From positions 62,001 to 126,000 of the forward strand of contig NZ_WQLA01000008.1 of assembly GCF_009755275.1 (NCBI RefSeq): 64,000 bases of DNA, read 5' to 3'. This DNA is from Mucilaginibacter aquatilis. GTDB lineage: Bacteria; Bacteroidota; Bacteroidia; Sphingobacteriales; Sphingobacteriaceae. A program made the position numbers and the translations under genes. Below the pieces are notes generated by a model that saw nothing but the letters and a program-made list of their open reading frames with translations, made no database searches and was not told the origin of the DNA. Below, in pieces: positions 9,170 to 20,500 of this stretch (the first letter of the stretch is position 1; each line of letters starts with the position of its first letter).

Positions 9170-10735
9170 TTATTCGCCAATTGGCACACCTAACTTAGTA
9201 CCTAACGCAACCGCTACACCAAAATTTGGTGAGCCATCGCTATTCCAACTTAACTTCTGCATTCGTGGCATACGGCCGCCGTTAGACGTATTTGCCACAC
9301 TTCGGGCGTGGTAAATAAACCAGTTTTCAGATTTGAAGTTGCCATTACCATCAGTATAACTGCTTGTAAAAAATCCGTTGTGCCCCGGAGCATATACCGA
9401 GTTTGCATCATTTCTGGTAAACACCTGTTTTTTGTTTATCCAATCACTTGCAACAGTTGGGTTACCGCCACTTTTTAGTTGCATTTGGGCAAGGCAATAA
9501 TTATCGCTGGTATACCTGCTGGCAGAATAGATAATGAAAACTGGGCTGTTAGCATCCTTACTTAAAGCTTCGGGCCCTTCATTTACACCAGCACCCAGGT
9601 TTCCACTTGGCTCATACCGCTCCCAGTTGTTTGTAGGCGATGAGATCTTTACCCTCGTGCCGGATATTGTCCAGGGGTCAGACATTGGAGCTAAGTATAA
9701 ATATTGTTTATATTTTGATGATGTACTTTCCCAACCCGACCAAACAAAGTAATTGCTGGTTCCAATGGTAAGCACAGTGCCATCAATTGCCCATTGATCA
9801 TCAGTATCGTGTATCCGGCCTTTAAACGTCCAGGTTCCTGTGGTGGGGTCTGAGTTTGGATTCTCTAAAACAAACATGTGATGGCTATCGTTCACGCCCG
9901 CCTCGGCAGCAGCAAAATAAATATACCATTTGCCCGAAAGAAAGAATAATTCAGGAGCCCATATATTTACAGAGTGGTCTGTACCTGTAGGTGGAGTCCA
10001 TACGGTAGTTTCCCCGGCGTTTGCCAGTAACGACATATTCTTAGTTTTGCTTATGGCAATTTTGTTGCCCTTTGTGTATAAAAAGTAGTAATTTCCATCC
10101 TTTTGCGTTACATAAGGGTCAGGTCTACTGGCATTGATAACCGGATTTTGAAATTCTAAATTATGAAACTCAAATTTGTCCTGAGTACCGGTTGAGGTAC
10201 TTTTTTGCCTGATCTTGGATCCTGGTGTATTAGTTTCCGGATCTATTACCATCTTCATACCTGTTGCCTTGTTTGTAAGCGTATACAAATTTCCGCTACC
10301 GGCATAGGCCACCAACCATCGCTGCGAATCTGTACCGTCATCGGTGCCTTGCTGTAATATTGAACCTGATGTTGCATCGGGAGATTTGAGGCACTTATTG
10401 CTGGTAATGTTAACCAGTTTGTAGTAAGTGGCATCTGTTTTAATTAGCCGCCATTTTTGCCCTCCGTTTGGAAACCAATTCCATTGCTGAATTTGCTGAT
10501 TTTCGGCGGTGGAATTGCCAGTAACTTCCACAACAGGCCCTGAGGGTAATGACGCACTGCCGCGTAAGCGATAGATACCGCTATCGACCAAGGTACCCGC
10601 CGCCGGAGCGGCATTGGTTTGATAATTACCTGCCGTTTCAGCACCATTTGGCAGGCCGTCAAGCGCCCGGTCTTTAAAACAGGCCGTGCTTAAAACGGCC
10701 ACTCCCGCGAGTACATTAAAGATTTTCATTCTCAT
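9170..10735 (-). CDS. GH43-family glycosidase lipoprotein with ricin-type lectin domain
   Basis: Probable arabinan- or xylan-type exo-enzyme anchored in an envelope membrane. It has 521 residues. The lipoprotein signal has Cys19 (VAVLSTAC). A ricin B-type beta-trefoil domain at about 45-195 shows the QxW repeats IQQWNW, GQKWRL and SQRWLV. The C-terminal GH43 five-bladed propeller carries the three expected acids: base Asp206 in SRPDPYV, pKa-modulating Asp318 in WAIDGTV, and acid Glu389 in NEGPEAL. All are intact, so it should be active. It stands alone: a terminator and a 407-nt gap separate it from the SusCD operon upstream, and it converges on the GH130 gene. The substrate cannot be read from sequence; an alpha-L-arabinofuranoside is the common case. 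Confidence 0.9.
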   Translation of the reverse strand: MRMKIFNVLAGVAVLSTACFKDRALDGLPNGAETAGNYQTNAAPAAGTLVDSGIYRLRGSASLPSGPVVEVTGNSTAENQQIQQWNWFPNGGQKWRLIKTDATYYKLVNITSNKCLKSPDATSGSILQQGTDDGTDSQRWLVAYAGSGNLYTLTNKATGMKMVIDPETNTPGSKIRQKSTSTGTQDKFEFHNLEFQNPVINASRPDPYVTQKDGNYYFLYTKGNKIAISKTKNMSLLANAGETTVWTPPTGTDHSVNIWAPELFFLSGKWYIYFAAAEAGVNDSHHMFVLENPNSDPTTGTWTFKGRIHDTDDQWAIDGTVLTIGTSNYFVWSGWESTSSKYKQYLYLAPMSDPWTISGTRVKISSPTNNWERYEPSGNLGAGVNEGPEALSKDANSPVFIIYSASRYTSDNYCLAQMQLKSGGNPTVASDWINKKQVFTRNDANSVYAPGHNGFFTSSYTDGNGNFKSENWFIYHARSVANTSNGGRMPRMQKLSWNSDGSPNFGVAVALGTKLGVPIGE

Positions 10736-10759
10736 AATAAATGATTTTTAGTAAAAAAT

Positions 10760-10769
10760 ATAATTGGTT
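10760..10769 (-). promoter_or_regulatory. AACCAATTAT element upstream of the GH43 gene
   Basis: An exact AACCAATTAT on the - strand, 24 nt before the GH43 ATG. It is the same ten bases that abut two sigma-factor starts and precede the susC at 33781. The role is unknown. Confidence 0.3.
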
Positions 10770-11015
10770 ATTCGTAAGCTGTTTGAAAATCAAACTTGAA
10801 AAGGAATGAAGATTGCACGCAACAAGTACTTGTAACGTTAATTTGCTGCGTTAAACGGTATGTAGAGTCCTTAGGGGAAGGATGGACACGGCTATTATTG
10901 GTGAAAACAAAATAGAGAAGAAACAAAATATTTTCATCTCAATTTTATACAGTTTTGTATCAAAATAAGGGAAGTAATTGCAGAGCGCAAATTGCGATTG
11001 ATTGCTAAACAAACT

Positions 11016-11057
11016 AAAAAACATCGGGATGCATTATGATTTACACCCCGATGTTTT
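11016..11057 (-). terminator. Intrinsic terminator of the tandem SusCD operon
   Basis: On the - strand AAAACATCGGG pairs perfectly with CCCGATGTTTT (11 bp, 18-nt loop), followed by a run of T. It lies about 85 nt downstream of the stop of the last susD of the operon. Confidence 0.75.
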
Positions 11058-11142
11058 ACGATAGCATTTTTTTCCTTTTCCCGGCATTTACTTCGTTCAC
11101 AGTATTGCGGGAAAGCTGCCATGTTGTAAAAAACGAAACATT

Positions 11143-12801
11143 TTAATATCCGGGATTTTGTGCCAGATTTTTCAGCTTGTTCATTTCTATCTGCGGAAAA
11201 GGATATAAATAATTCTTATCAGTAAATATCCGGTTTTCAACAGTGAATTTGTTGTAAGTAAAGTTTGTTCCGGTTTTTACGATTTGTATACCAGACACGG
11301 GCTTGTTGAAAAATTCAGCTCCCTTTTTCCATCGTCTTACATCAAAAAACCGGTGCCCCTCAAAACACAGCTCAACTCGGCGTTCGTTTTGAATTCGGGC
11401 ACGCATTTCATCCTGACTAAGGCCGGCCGGTAAGCTTGGCATTCCGGCCCGCTGCCTCACTTGGTTCACGTAAGTGTATACATCAGCCGTAGGCCCGTTT
11501 ACTTCATTCAGTGCTTCTGCATAGTTCAACAAAGTTTCGGCATACCTGAAAAGTATCCATGGACGGTTACGGTTTACTGCCGTTGTTCCGGTAGCCCAGG
11601 CAGCACTCTCTGATAAAAATTTGCGCAAATAATACCCGGTCTTGGTGTTATCAACATTAGTTGGTACGTTATCCTTTCCCCCAACAAAGGTTTCCACTGC
11701 CTTCGACTTAAAATTTTGGCCGTTATAAATTATAAAAAGAGCGAGGCGCGGGTCGCGAGCTGTTGCCCCTGTTGTAGAGTATGGATTAGCTGCCGAGTAT
11801 CCGGATGTAACATCATTTATGGGCTTGCCGCTCACCCTCATTTCAAAAGCATTAACCAGTTCTTCGGTAGGGTTTGTACGCCCTTTTCCTTCGTAGCTTA
11901 TAGGCGCATTATTACGTTCAATTGTATTACCGGCGGTTACACTGGTGGCAAATATTAATTCGGGACTGTAATTTGATGCAGCAACCGAAAAGTCCCATAA
12001 ATTGGCCAACTGAGCCAGTGTTAGCAACGAATGTTTGTTTAGGTCTATCAGTTGTTTAGCGGCAGTTGCAGCAGCGTTCCACTTTTCAATAATGTTTGTT
12101 TGATTGTAAAGTGGACTTGCTGCGTAAAGCAAAACCCGTGATTTTAATGCAAGTGCTGCGCTGCCCGTTGCACGGCCCTTATCTCCTGCGCCCCATTCTG
12201 CGTGAGAAGCAGGCAAAACTTTAACAGCTTCGTCACAATCAGCTACAATTTGGGCTACCACCTCTTCTACGGTGTTCCTTGGCACATCAAGATTGTCAGT
12301 GGTTGTGTACGACCGGGTAGACAGAATGATTGCACCGTACCTTTTCATTAGTTCGAAGTGATACATTGCACGCAAAAAGTAAGCCTCCCCTCTTAGCCTC
12401 GGAATATCTGTTGCCGGCGTTATGGCACTTGTAGTACTGTTTTCCAAAAATAAATTGGTTCTGCGTATGGCAGTATACATGGCACCATACTGATCGTCAA
12501 TGGTACGCAAAGGCCCCCAAGTTCCGTTATTGATAATGTTGATAGATGAATTAGCATTGGAGTTTACAGCCTCGTCAGATGCTGATGCAAGCAACGCTCC
12601 GTCATTGTCAACATTGTATGCATTAATGAGCCCCGCATAAGTTGTATTTAAAAAGCCGCGGCTGTTGCGATCAGAGTTCCAAACGTCATCGGCTCTTATA
12701 TTGCCATCAGTATAGTCAAAACTCAGGTAGTCTTTTTTACAGCCTGCCGAAATAGTAAGTACTAAAAGTAAGAGGAGTAATTTTTTAGGTAAAGTTTTCA
12801 T
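11143..12801 (-). CDS. SusD/RagB-like outer-membrane lipoprotein
   Basis: Surface lipoprotein that captures glycan and caps the SusC channel encoded just upstream. It has 552 residues. The lipoprotein signal has Cys21 (LVLTISAGCKKDYL). The tetratricopeptide-like helical scaffold shows the family blocks RGEAYFLRAMYHFELMKRYG (about residue 125) and ILFRYAETLLNYAEALNEV (about 415), and the C-terminus NERRVELCFEGHRFFDVRRW then QNPGY. It is the last gene of a SusC-SusD-SusC-SusD operon, 26 nt after its SusC partner, followed by a terminator. The substrate is unknown. Confidence 0.95.
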   Translation of the reverse strand: MKTLPKKLLLLLLVLTISAGCKKDYLSFDYTDGNIRADDVWNSDRNSRGFLNTTYAGLINAYNVDNDGALLASASDEAVNSNANSSINIINNGTWGPLRTIDDQYGAMYTAIRRTNLFLENSTTSAITPATDIPRLRGEAYFLRAMYHFELMKRYGAIILSTRSYTTTDNLDVPRNTVEEVVAQIVADCDEAVKVLPASHAEWGAGDKGRATGSAALALKSRVLLYAASPLYNQTNIIEKWNAAATAAKQLIDLNKHSLLTLAQLANLWDFSVAASNYSPELIFATSVTAGNTIERNNAPISYEGKGRTNPTEELVNAFEMRVSGKPINDVTSGYSAANPYSTTGATARDPRLALFIIYNGQNFKSKAVETFVGGKDNVPTNVDNTKTGYYLRKFLSESAAWATGTTAVNRNRPWILFRYAETLLNYAEALNEVNGPTADVYTYVNQVRQRAGMPSLPAGLSQDEMRARIQNERRVELCFEGHRFFDVRRWKKGAEFFNKPVSGIQIVKTGTNFTYNKFTVENRIFTDKNYLYPFPQIEMNKLKNLAQNPGY

Positions 12802-12827
12802 TGTTATAAATCTTCCGGTTACATTTT

Positions 12828-15800
12828 TTAAAAATTAACGCTCAAACCCAGTGTGTAAATTTTGGAATATGGATAGGTGGTTCCCCTGCCGGCAATTTGA
12901 ATTTCCGGATCAACCCCTATGCCCAAATCATTGGTGGTGAAAAGGTTTAAACCACCTATGTAAAAGCGTGCATTGTTCAGCCCAAACCTGGTGCTCAGGT
13001 TATTAGGTAAATTCACGCCTATCTCAGCTGTTTTTAATTTAAGATAATTGCCAGATCGCAGCCAAAAGTCAGAAGCTGCTGTATTATTGCCACGGTCGGC
13101 TATGCCCAGTCTTGGAAACTCTGCATTAGCCGCATTGTCAGGGGTAAAACGTCTTAAACTTAATTGATTAAAAGAACTTGGACCGCTGTTTACCAAACCC
13201 TGGATGTTAACAGTTCTTCCAATTACGCCTTGAAACTGAAAAGTAAGGTCAAAGATGCCATATTGGAAGTTGCCTCCAAAGCCGTAGTAAGTGTGTGGAA
13301 GTGTGGATTTGTCAATCCGGATTTGATCATTATTATCAATAATGCCATCCGGAACGCCGTTAGGCCCGCCTATATCTTTATATTTTATATCTCCGGGGGC
13401 TGCTTTGCCCGAAAGTGTTTGTCTTGGGCTATTGTCAATCTCCGCTTGAGATTGAAAAAGTCCGTCGGATAGGAACACGAGCGTTGAACCGGCAATATGC
13501 CCTACCGTTTGCTGGTATGTTGGTACGCCTACCAATCGGTCAGACAAAACCTTGCTTTTAGAAATCAGTATATTTCCATTTAGGCCTATGGTCAGTTTAT
13601 TTATCCTCCTGGTGTATGAAGCTGACATCTCCACTCCCCGGCTTTGTACCGAACCTAGGTTAATAAGGCCGGCACTCTGACCAATCAAACTTGGATAAAC
13701 GCTACCTGTTAATATGTTGCTTCTACGCGTGTAATAATAGTCGGCAGATAATCCTAAACTGTTATTAAAAAAGCGGGCATCAAAACCAGCGTTCAGCATC
13801 CGTATGGTTTCCCAGGTAAGATTAGGGTTGCCCAAGTTCAGTTCGGTGGCAGAGTTTGTAGCTGCCGGCGTTGAACCGAAGCTGTAACCTCCGCCGGTTA
13901 AATTTCGGCTGTAGAAACTTTCAAACGGAAAACGGTCTCCGTCTATATCACCGTTTCCGACAAGTCCATATGATGCACGGGCCTTTAAGTAACTAATTAC
14001 AGAAAGTTTCTTCAGGAAGTTTTCTTCGGATATTACCCATCCTGCAGAACCCGCAGGGAAAAAGCCATAACGTTTGCCGGGCGCAAAGTTTTCTGAACCA
14101 GAATAACCAGCGGTGAAACCAGCAAAATACCGTTGCTTATAACTATAATCTGCACGGCCGGCAAGACCTTGATTTCGGTAGTCCAAACGTTCGGGCGCCT
14201 TATCGGCAAAACGTTGCCCCCGTAACGACACCTTAAGCGAGTGACTGCCAAATTCTTTATCATAATCAAAACCAGCCCAAAACTCGTTTTGCAGGGCATT
14301 ATTGCCATAAGTGGTTGTACGGTATCCTACCGGGCTGGCTGTAAGATAATTTTGCGGCGTGGCCAGTGTTTGATCAGAAACGGTGTATTGCTGGGAAAGG
14401 CCTGAAATGTAATTACCCACCCCATCATATGATCCTAACACGTTGAAAGACAAGCCCGGCACCCAAAAATCTAACCTTTGCTTAATGTTTAAAGTAGCCA
14501 GTAAAACCCTGTTCTGATCACTTACATAGCCGCTTTGCTGCAGCAGCCCAAGCGGGTTTTTAGTAAACTGCGATGCTCCGCCAAGGGTGCCATCTGCGTT
14601 AAGAACCGGAAATGCATTAGGCGGCGTGTTGAAAATAGTGTTCATTACGTCTGTAAGGCCTGTTCCCGGTGTTATCCGGTTCTCAATCCTTACCCCTGCA
14701 TTCAGGCTTACGGTTAAATATTTACTGGCTTCAAAGTCAATATTACCCCTAAAATTATACTTCTTGTAACTGATGTTTGAATTGTAGCTGGGGGTTTCTG
14801 TATGCTTAAAAAACCCGTTTTGATTCAAATAGCTTACCGAAGCAAAGTAACGTACGGTTCTTTTGCCGCCACCCATCGAGAAGGCATATCGCTGAACCGG
14901 GCTGGTTTTGCGAAGATAATCTGCCACAAAATTGTTATTAGGGTAAAGGTAAGGCGATGTACCATTACGATAAGCATCCAACACCGTCTGACTATAGGGC
15001 GCCGTTCCTCCGTCATTCACTACGGCTTCGTTGTAAAGCCTTGTATAATCATATGAGTTTAGTGGCTTTATTAGATTTACAGCCTCTTGTAAGCCTACCT
15101 GTGAGTCAAAACGAATATAAGACCTGGTAGGGTCACCTTTCTTCGTATTAACCATTACAACGCCGTTACCACCGCGCAAACCATACCATGAGAGCGTAGC
15201 AGCATCTTTCAGTACAGTTACACTGGCTATTTCGCTGAGGTCCATATCGGCGTAATCCCTTTCTGTTCCGTCAACAAATATCCGTGCGTTATTTATTGAT
15301 AACGAATTCATGCTTCGAACCATAACCGTGGTAGCCGTAGTGCCCGGGGCCGTACCTACCTGCGCCTGGTAAAGACCAGATACACGGCCCGAAAACAGGT
15401 TACGCAAATCATTGGTTGGCAATTGAGGTATGGCATCGCTGTTTAACACGGTAACGGCGGCCGAAAGCTCGCGCTTCTTTCTCACAGCAAACGGAATGTT
15501 GGCATCATCATCTTCGCCTGCATCTGCCGGTGCCGAATGAAGGGTAATGCGTAATGAGTCGCCGATAGACAATACCACTTGTGATGTAAAATACCCTGGC
15601 ATCTTTACAATGAGTACATCATTTTTGCTCCCTTTTATATCGAATTCGCCTTTCTTATTGGTTTGTGTTTGCCCTCTCCTTTCCTGAATAAAAACGCTTA
15701 CACCAGGCAGCGGCTTTTGCTGATCGTCCACAACCGTTCCATGGTAGACAACGCTACCGGCAATTACTTCTTTTTGCTGGGAAAACACCTTGGTTACGAG

Positions 15801-15851
15801 CAAAATACATAGCACAGGACATAGCAATAAATATTTGCTAAAAAATTTCAT
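12828..15851 (-). CDS. SusC-like TonB-dependent receptor without STN domain
   Basis: Outer-membrane glycan importer of the second SusCD pair. ATG 15851 (MKFFSKYLLLCPVLCILLVT) is preferred because it starts a clean signal peptide; an in-frame ATG at 15887 would add 12 residues. A carboxypeptidase-D-like domain (PLPGVSVFIQERRG, about residues 40-110) is followed by a plug (LRNLFSGRVSGLYQ, VTVLKDAATLSWYGLRGGNG) and a barrel ending YPYSKIYTLGLSVNF. There is no STN domain, so it is not expected to signal through FecR. The plug motif SWYGLRGGNG departs from the usual AIYGSRGANG. It lies 43 nt after the first susD and 26 nt before its own. Confidence 0.95.
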   Translation of the reverse strand: MKFFSKYLLLCPVLCILLVTKVFSQQKEVIAGSVVYHGTVVDDQQKPLPGVSVFIQERRGQTQTNKKGEFDIKGSKNDVLIVKMPGYFTSQVVLSIGDSLRITLHSAPADAGEDDDANIPFAVRKKRELSAAVTVLNSDAIPQLPTNDLRNLFSGRVSGLYQAQVGTAPGTTATTVMVRSMNSLSINNARIFVDGTERDYADMDLSEIASVTVLKDAATLSWYGLRGGNGVVMVNTKKGDPTRSYIRFDSQVGLQEAVNLIKPLNSYDYTRLYNEAVVNDGGTAPYSQTVLDAYRNGTSPYLYPNNNFVADYLRKTSPVQRYAFSMGGGKRTVRYFASVSYLNQNGFFKHTETPSYNSNISYKKYNFRGNIDFEASKYLTVSLNAGVRIENRITPGTGLTDVMNTIFNTPPNAFPVLNADGTLGGASQFTKNPLGLLQQSGYVSDQNRVLLATLNIKQRLDFWVPGLSFNVLGSYDGVGNYISGLSQQYTVSDQTLATPQNYLTASPVGYRTTTYGNNALQNEFWAGFDYDKEFGSHSLKVSLRGQRFADKAPERLDYRNQGLAGRADYSYKQRYFAGFTAGYSGSENFAPGKRYGFFPAGSAGWVISEENFLKKLSVISYLKARASYGLVGNGDIDGDRFPFESFYSRNLTGGGYSFGSTPAATNSATELNLGNPNLTWETIRMLNAGFDARFFNNSLGLSADYYYTRRSNILTGSVYPSLIGQSAGLINLGSVQSRGVEMSASYTRRINKLTIGLNGNILISKSKVLSDRLVGVPTYQQTVGHIAGSTLVFLSDGLFQSQAEIDNSPRQTLSGKAAPGDIKYKDIGGPNGVPDGIIDNNDQIRIDKSTLPHTYYGFGGNFQYGIFDLTFQFQGVIGRTVNIQGLVNSGPSSFNQLSLRRFTPDNAANAEFPRLGIADRGNNTAASDFWLRSGNYLKLKTAEIGVNLPNNLSTRFGLNNARFYIGGLNLFTTNDLGIGVDPEIQIAGRGTTYPYSKIYTLGLSVNF

Positions 15852-15894
15852 ATGATTGAATTTGAAATTATCGATTAAATAAGACACTGTGTGA

Positions 15895-17583
15895 TTACCA
15901 GCCGGGATTTTGCACCAGAACGCCTCTAGACTTATTAATTTCTACCAGTGGAATTGGATAGAGATACTGCCGCTCCTGAAATGGGTTTCGTTGGTAAGCT
16001 GCCTCTACCGGTACAACATTGTAAGTAAACTCATTACCGTTTTTCACAACGTTCATTGCAGTTAGAGTTTGAGAAACCAGTTCAGGGCCTTTCTTCCAGC
16101 GCATAATATCCCACCACCGCATGTCTTCAAAAGCAAACTCTACGCCCCGTTCATTCTGTATTCTAAGGCGCATATCTGTTTTACTTAAACCTGCAGGCAA
16201 ACCGGGCATACCTGCCCTGGCCCTAACTTGATTGATATACTGGTACACTTCTGCCGTAGGACCATTACTCTCATTTTGTGCCTCGGCATAATTAAGTAGC
16301 ACTTCTGCATATCGGAAATAGATATAATTGATAAGCGAACGCGCAGTAGCCCCGGCCTTATATATTTCGGGCCACAGCTTACGGCAGTAGTAACGGGTAC
16401 GGGTGTAAGAAATAGGCCCGATCTTAAAATCGGTTCCACCTTCATACATCTGTATCTGGCGTCCTTGCCAGGTCATGTTGTTATAAATGATGTTGGAATA
16501 AAATCTTGGATCGCGGTTAGCGTAAGGATCCTGCGGATTATAACCCGACCCGGCATCGGCTATGGGCGAACTACTGATAATTGGGCCTGATGGCGTAGCT
16601 CGTTTAACCGCCTCGTAAAGATCCACATGGTTTTGAGTTGGGTTAAGAATGCCCTGGGCCCCGCCCGAACCTACAGACATAATAAAATCTCCCATTAATC
16701 CACCGAGTTGCCTGGGTGCCCGAACCTTAATCATGATATATTCAGGAGATGTGTTTACGTTAAGCAAGCTTGCATAATCAGATTGCAAAGCATACTTATT
16801 CATATCAATAATTTCTTTAGAGGCCAATGCAGCAGCGTTCCACTTTGCAGCGTCTCCTGATGGATTGTGTAACGGGCTTGCATCCAACATTAGTAAACGC
16901 GCCCGTAACGCCTTAACCGCACCAACGGTTGGACGCCCGTAATTACCTGCATCCCATTCATTAGCAGGCGAATAATTAAATGAAGATTCTACTTTAAGAA
17001 TATCCTCAGCTTCTTTTAAATCGTTCAGGATAAATGCAACAGTTTGCTCATAACTGTTCCGGGGCAAATCAATGTCTTCAGTTGGTGTAAAAGGCCTATC
17101 GGCTAATATCACACCACCGTATCTTTTAACCAATTCAAAATAAAACATACCCCGCAGAAAAAGCATTTGCGCCCTTACAATTTTAGGGTTATAAATGCTG
17201 CCGGTCCAAGGCACCTGGTCTAGCTTGGTTAATACGGTATTGATGATTCTGATACCCTGATACATGCGCGAGTAGGTTGTTATGATATCGGGGTTAGCAC
17301 CTAAATAATTGCCTGACCAGATTGGGGCAAGGGCTACAACAGCGCCCGTAGCTTCGTCGGTCAGCTGCCCGGTTGTTCCTTTATAACCGTCTTGCAAACG
17401 TGCATAATCATCAATCATGAAATTATAAGCGTTATCCGCAAACCTAACGGTTAATAATGGGTCTGAAAAAACCTTATCTTCTGGCAGCGTAGTGCCAAAA
17501 TCCAGCTGCAAAAAGTCCTTTTTGCAGCCCGCCTGGCTAATTAAAATCAGCAACAGGCAGTAAGTAAATATTTTATAGTTCAT
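15895..17583 (-). CDS. SusD/RagB-like outer-membrane lipoprotein
   Basis: Glycan-binding lipoprotein of the first pair in the tandem operon, 562 residues. The signal has Cys20 (ILISQAGCKKDFLQ). Family blocks are RAQMLFLRGMFYFELVKRYG (about residue 145) and YFRYAEVLLNYAEAQNES (about 425), and near the C-terminus NERGVEFAFEDMRWWDIMRW and QNPGW. It starts 11 nt after the upstream susC. It resembles the SusD at 11143-12801 across these blocks (both continue with TAEVYQYINQVRARAGMPGL or a close variant), so the two pairs probably arose by duplication. Confidence 0.95.
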   Translation of the reverse strand: MNYKIFTYCLLLILISQAGCKKDFLQLDFGTTLPEDKVFSDPLLTVRFADNAYNFMIDDYARLQDGYKGTTGQLTDEATGAVVALAPIWSGNYLGANPDIITTYSRMYQGIRIINTVLTKLDQVPWTGSIYNPKIVRAQMLFLRGMFYFELVKRYGGVILADRPFTPTEDIDLPRNSYEQTVAFILNDLKEAEDILKVESSFNYSPANEWDAGNYGRPTVGAVKALRARLLMLDASPLHNPSGDAAKWNAAALASKEIIDMNKYALQSDYASLLNVNTSPEYIMIKVRAPRQLGGLMGDFIMSVGSGGAQGILNPTQNHVDLYEAVKRATPSGPIISSSPIADAGSGYNPQDPYANRDPRFYSNIIYNNMTWQGRQIQMYEGGTDFKIGPISYTRTRYYCRKLWPEIYKAGATARSLINYIYFRYAEVLLNYAEAQNESNGPTAEVYQYINQVRARAGMPGLPAGLSKTDMRLRIQNERGVEFAFEDMRWWDIMRWKKGPELVSQTLTAMNVVKNGNEFTYNVVPVEAAYQRNPFQERQYLYPIPLVEINKSRGVLVQNPGW

Positions 17584-17594
17584 AACGATTTAGC

Positions 17595-20500
17595 TTAGAA
17601 TTGTACGTTGATACTTAAATTATATACCTTAGACAAAGGGTAGATATTGGAATATGCCACCCCGTTTACCGTAGTATTATTGGCAATCTCGGGGTCAAGT
17701 CCTCCTTTAAACTTTGTCCAGGTGTACAAATTCTGTCCGGTTAGGGAAAGCCTGATATTCTGTACTCTCAAGCTTTTTGCAATTTGTGCAGGTAATTGAT
17801 AAGCAACCTCTATGTTTCTTAACTTTACGTAACTCGAGTTTTGCAGTAAAAAAGAGTTTAGTGAATAACTTGGGTTGTTGGCATAATTTGAGGGCTTAGC
17901 TACAGGCCAGGTAGCGGTATTGTTGTCGGCCGGCGACTGCCACCTGCCCAGCATAGGAGTGTATACTTGAAAACGACCGCTTTCTAATGGCAAAACGTTA
18001 GAATTTACATCAAAGGCACCTTGAAAAAGGGCCGATAACGATACCCCCTTGTAACTTACCCTTGGCTGCACACCCAACACAGTTTGAGGAATATCGGTTT
18101 CACCTATTGCTAACCTGTCTTGTACATCTATTACACCATCTGCGTTGGTATCCTGGTACTTTAAATCGCCGGGGATAACTTTGTTTCCACTGGCATTATT
18201 TACCGGGCTTGCGGCAATGTCTGCTGCATCCTGGTAAAACCCTATAAATTTATAACCCACGTATTGACCCAAACGCGTACCTATCAGGCTCTGGTAATCT
18301 GGCAGGCGTACAGCCTGATCTGCTATCTCAATTTTATTGCGGTAATGTGAATACTGAATATCTATACCATAATTAAAATCCCGGTTTTGGGTATTGTAAG
18401 ATATCTCTACCTCATAGCCCCTGTTATAATTGGCACCATAGTTAACAATAGGAAGTGTAGCACCGTAAATTACCGGTGCCGAGTTTGTACGACGCAAGGC
18501 TATATCTGTACGCTTTTCGTCATACAAATCAGCTGTTAATTTCAGCTTACTTTTAAACAGGTTAGCTTCAAAGCCAATGTTTCGTTTTACAGAATTTTCC
18601 CAGGTAATATCAGGGTTGCCAAACTGGCTTTGATAAACTACCTGGTTACTGGTTGCGCTGGTTCCGTTACCAAAATATACCAGGTTGTTTGGAGACGATG
18701 CACCACCATTGGCACTTACCGAACCTCCGCCATTGGTAAAATTGCTGTTGTATAAAAAGCGCGTCTCTCCGGTTACCGCCGGATTTGAATAGCCGGTTTT
18801 ACCCCATGAGCCCCTTAACTTTAAAAACGACAGCCATTCAATCTTTTTGAGGAAAGTTTCTTCACTCAGGTTGTAGCCCGCCGACACCGATGGAAAGAAA
18901 CCGTATCTGTTACCGGCTGCAAAGTTTTCAGAGCCATTGTACGCACCGTTAAATTCAACAAAGTACTTACCTTTATAATTGTACTTGGTACTTAAAACCA
19001 AGCCCTGATTGGCAAAAGGCGCATTGGCCACATTGCGCTGAACGCCACGTACCTCTCTTTGCGCAAGCGCAAGTACTGATACCTGATGATCGTTAAATAA
19101 ACGGTCATAATTAAATCCTAACTGGATGTTTGATTTGTTATAACCGTCGCGACTTGTAAATACGGAGCCTAAATTGTCATTATAAATACCTGGAAAGGGC
19201 ACCAAAGTTCCGGTTGTGGCATCAACCTGGTATTTGGCATAACTGCCCGACTGCGCCCTAACGCCAGTAATAAAGGCATCGAGACCGAGGGTACTTTTGA
19301 AGCTTAACCCTTTAGTAATTACGTCAAGCCTTTGATTAAGCACAAATACAGTTTCAATCGTATTGTTGATATTATCAAAATAACCGTTGCGGGTAAGTTG
19401 TGAGTAAGGGTTAAAAGTGTTAACTCCTATGCGCGGGTTTTCAATGTTATTATATTTATCATCAAGAGCCGCCAATTCAGGCGTTGCGCGGCTGGTGTAC
19501 TCGGGGTAAAACGGAATGGCCCACGCCGGTATAGCAAGCATTCTGCTTATTAAACCAGTAGTGCCCCCTAAATCACCCGTACCTGCTGTTCCCCCACGAA
19601 TACCGTAAGTATCTTCAAGCCTGCCACCAAATTTGATGCTGAATACCGTTGATTTGGTTAACTTGAAATCTAGATTGCTGCGAAAGTTATAGCGGGTAAA
19701 TGAATTTGATGTTTTGTAACCGTTAATGGGCTGAAAGTTTTTATACATCCCATTCTCAAATAAGTAGCCCAGCGATACAAAAAACGTAGCAAATTTACTT
19801 CCGCCGCTAAACGTAAGGTTGTGCTGCGTACGTAACCAGTTGTTTTTTGTAACCGTTTTATACCAGTTCACATCAGGAAAACGCAACGGGTCAGATCCGT
19901 CCTTAAACTTAATGAGGTCTGCATCCTGAAAGGTGCGCTGTGCCGGTGTATATAAACCAGCTGCAATCATATTATTTTCACCTTCTGTTTGGTAGGTGGC
20001 GGCATCAAATGCGTTAGCCGTTTGCGGCAATCCTGTTAAGCTAACTAAACCCGCCCCACCTGAATAGGATATTCTGATTGGTCCTTCTTTACCAATTTTG
20101 GTGGTAATTACAATAACGCCATTTCCCGCCTTTATACCATACAAAGCGGTTGCAGATGCATCTTTTAATACACTGATGGATTCTACTTCATTAGGATCAA
20201 TGTTACCGAATGATGTTCGCTCTACTCCATCAACAATAATTAGTGCCGAAGAATTGGCAGATGACCGCCCCCTTATAAAGATATCAGCGGCGCTGTTACC
20301 CGGTAAACCATCACCTTGTCGCGTGACCACGCCCGGTATTTTACCTATTAAGGCGTTGGTAATATCACTTACCGGTGATTTAATAAGTTCTTTGCCGGAT
20401 AACGTGCTATAAGCTGCTGTTTGCTCGCTACGTTTTTGGGTTGAGCCAAATCCTAACACAACAACCTCTCCCAGGTTATTGGCTGAACTTAAAAGTTTGA

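Larger units (their letters stand above)
10736..11142. other. 407-nt intergenic region between susD and the GH43 gene
   Basis: It holds the terminator at 11016-11057 and an AACCAATTAT element on the - strand (10760-10769), 24 nt before the GH43 start. The stretch between them must carry the GH43 promoter. I found no exact match to the Bacteroidota -7 consensus TAnnTTTG in it, and no small gene. Confidence 0.5.
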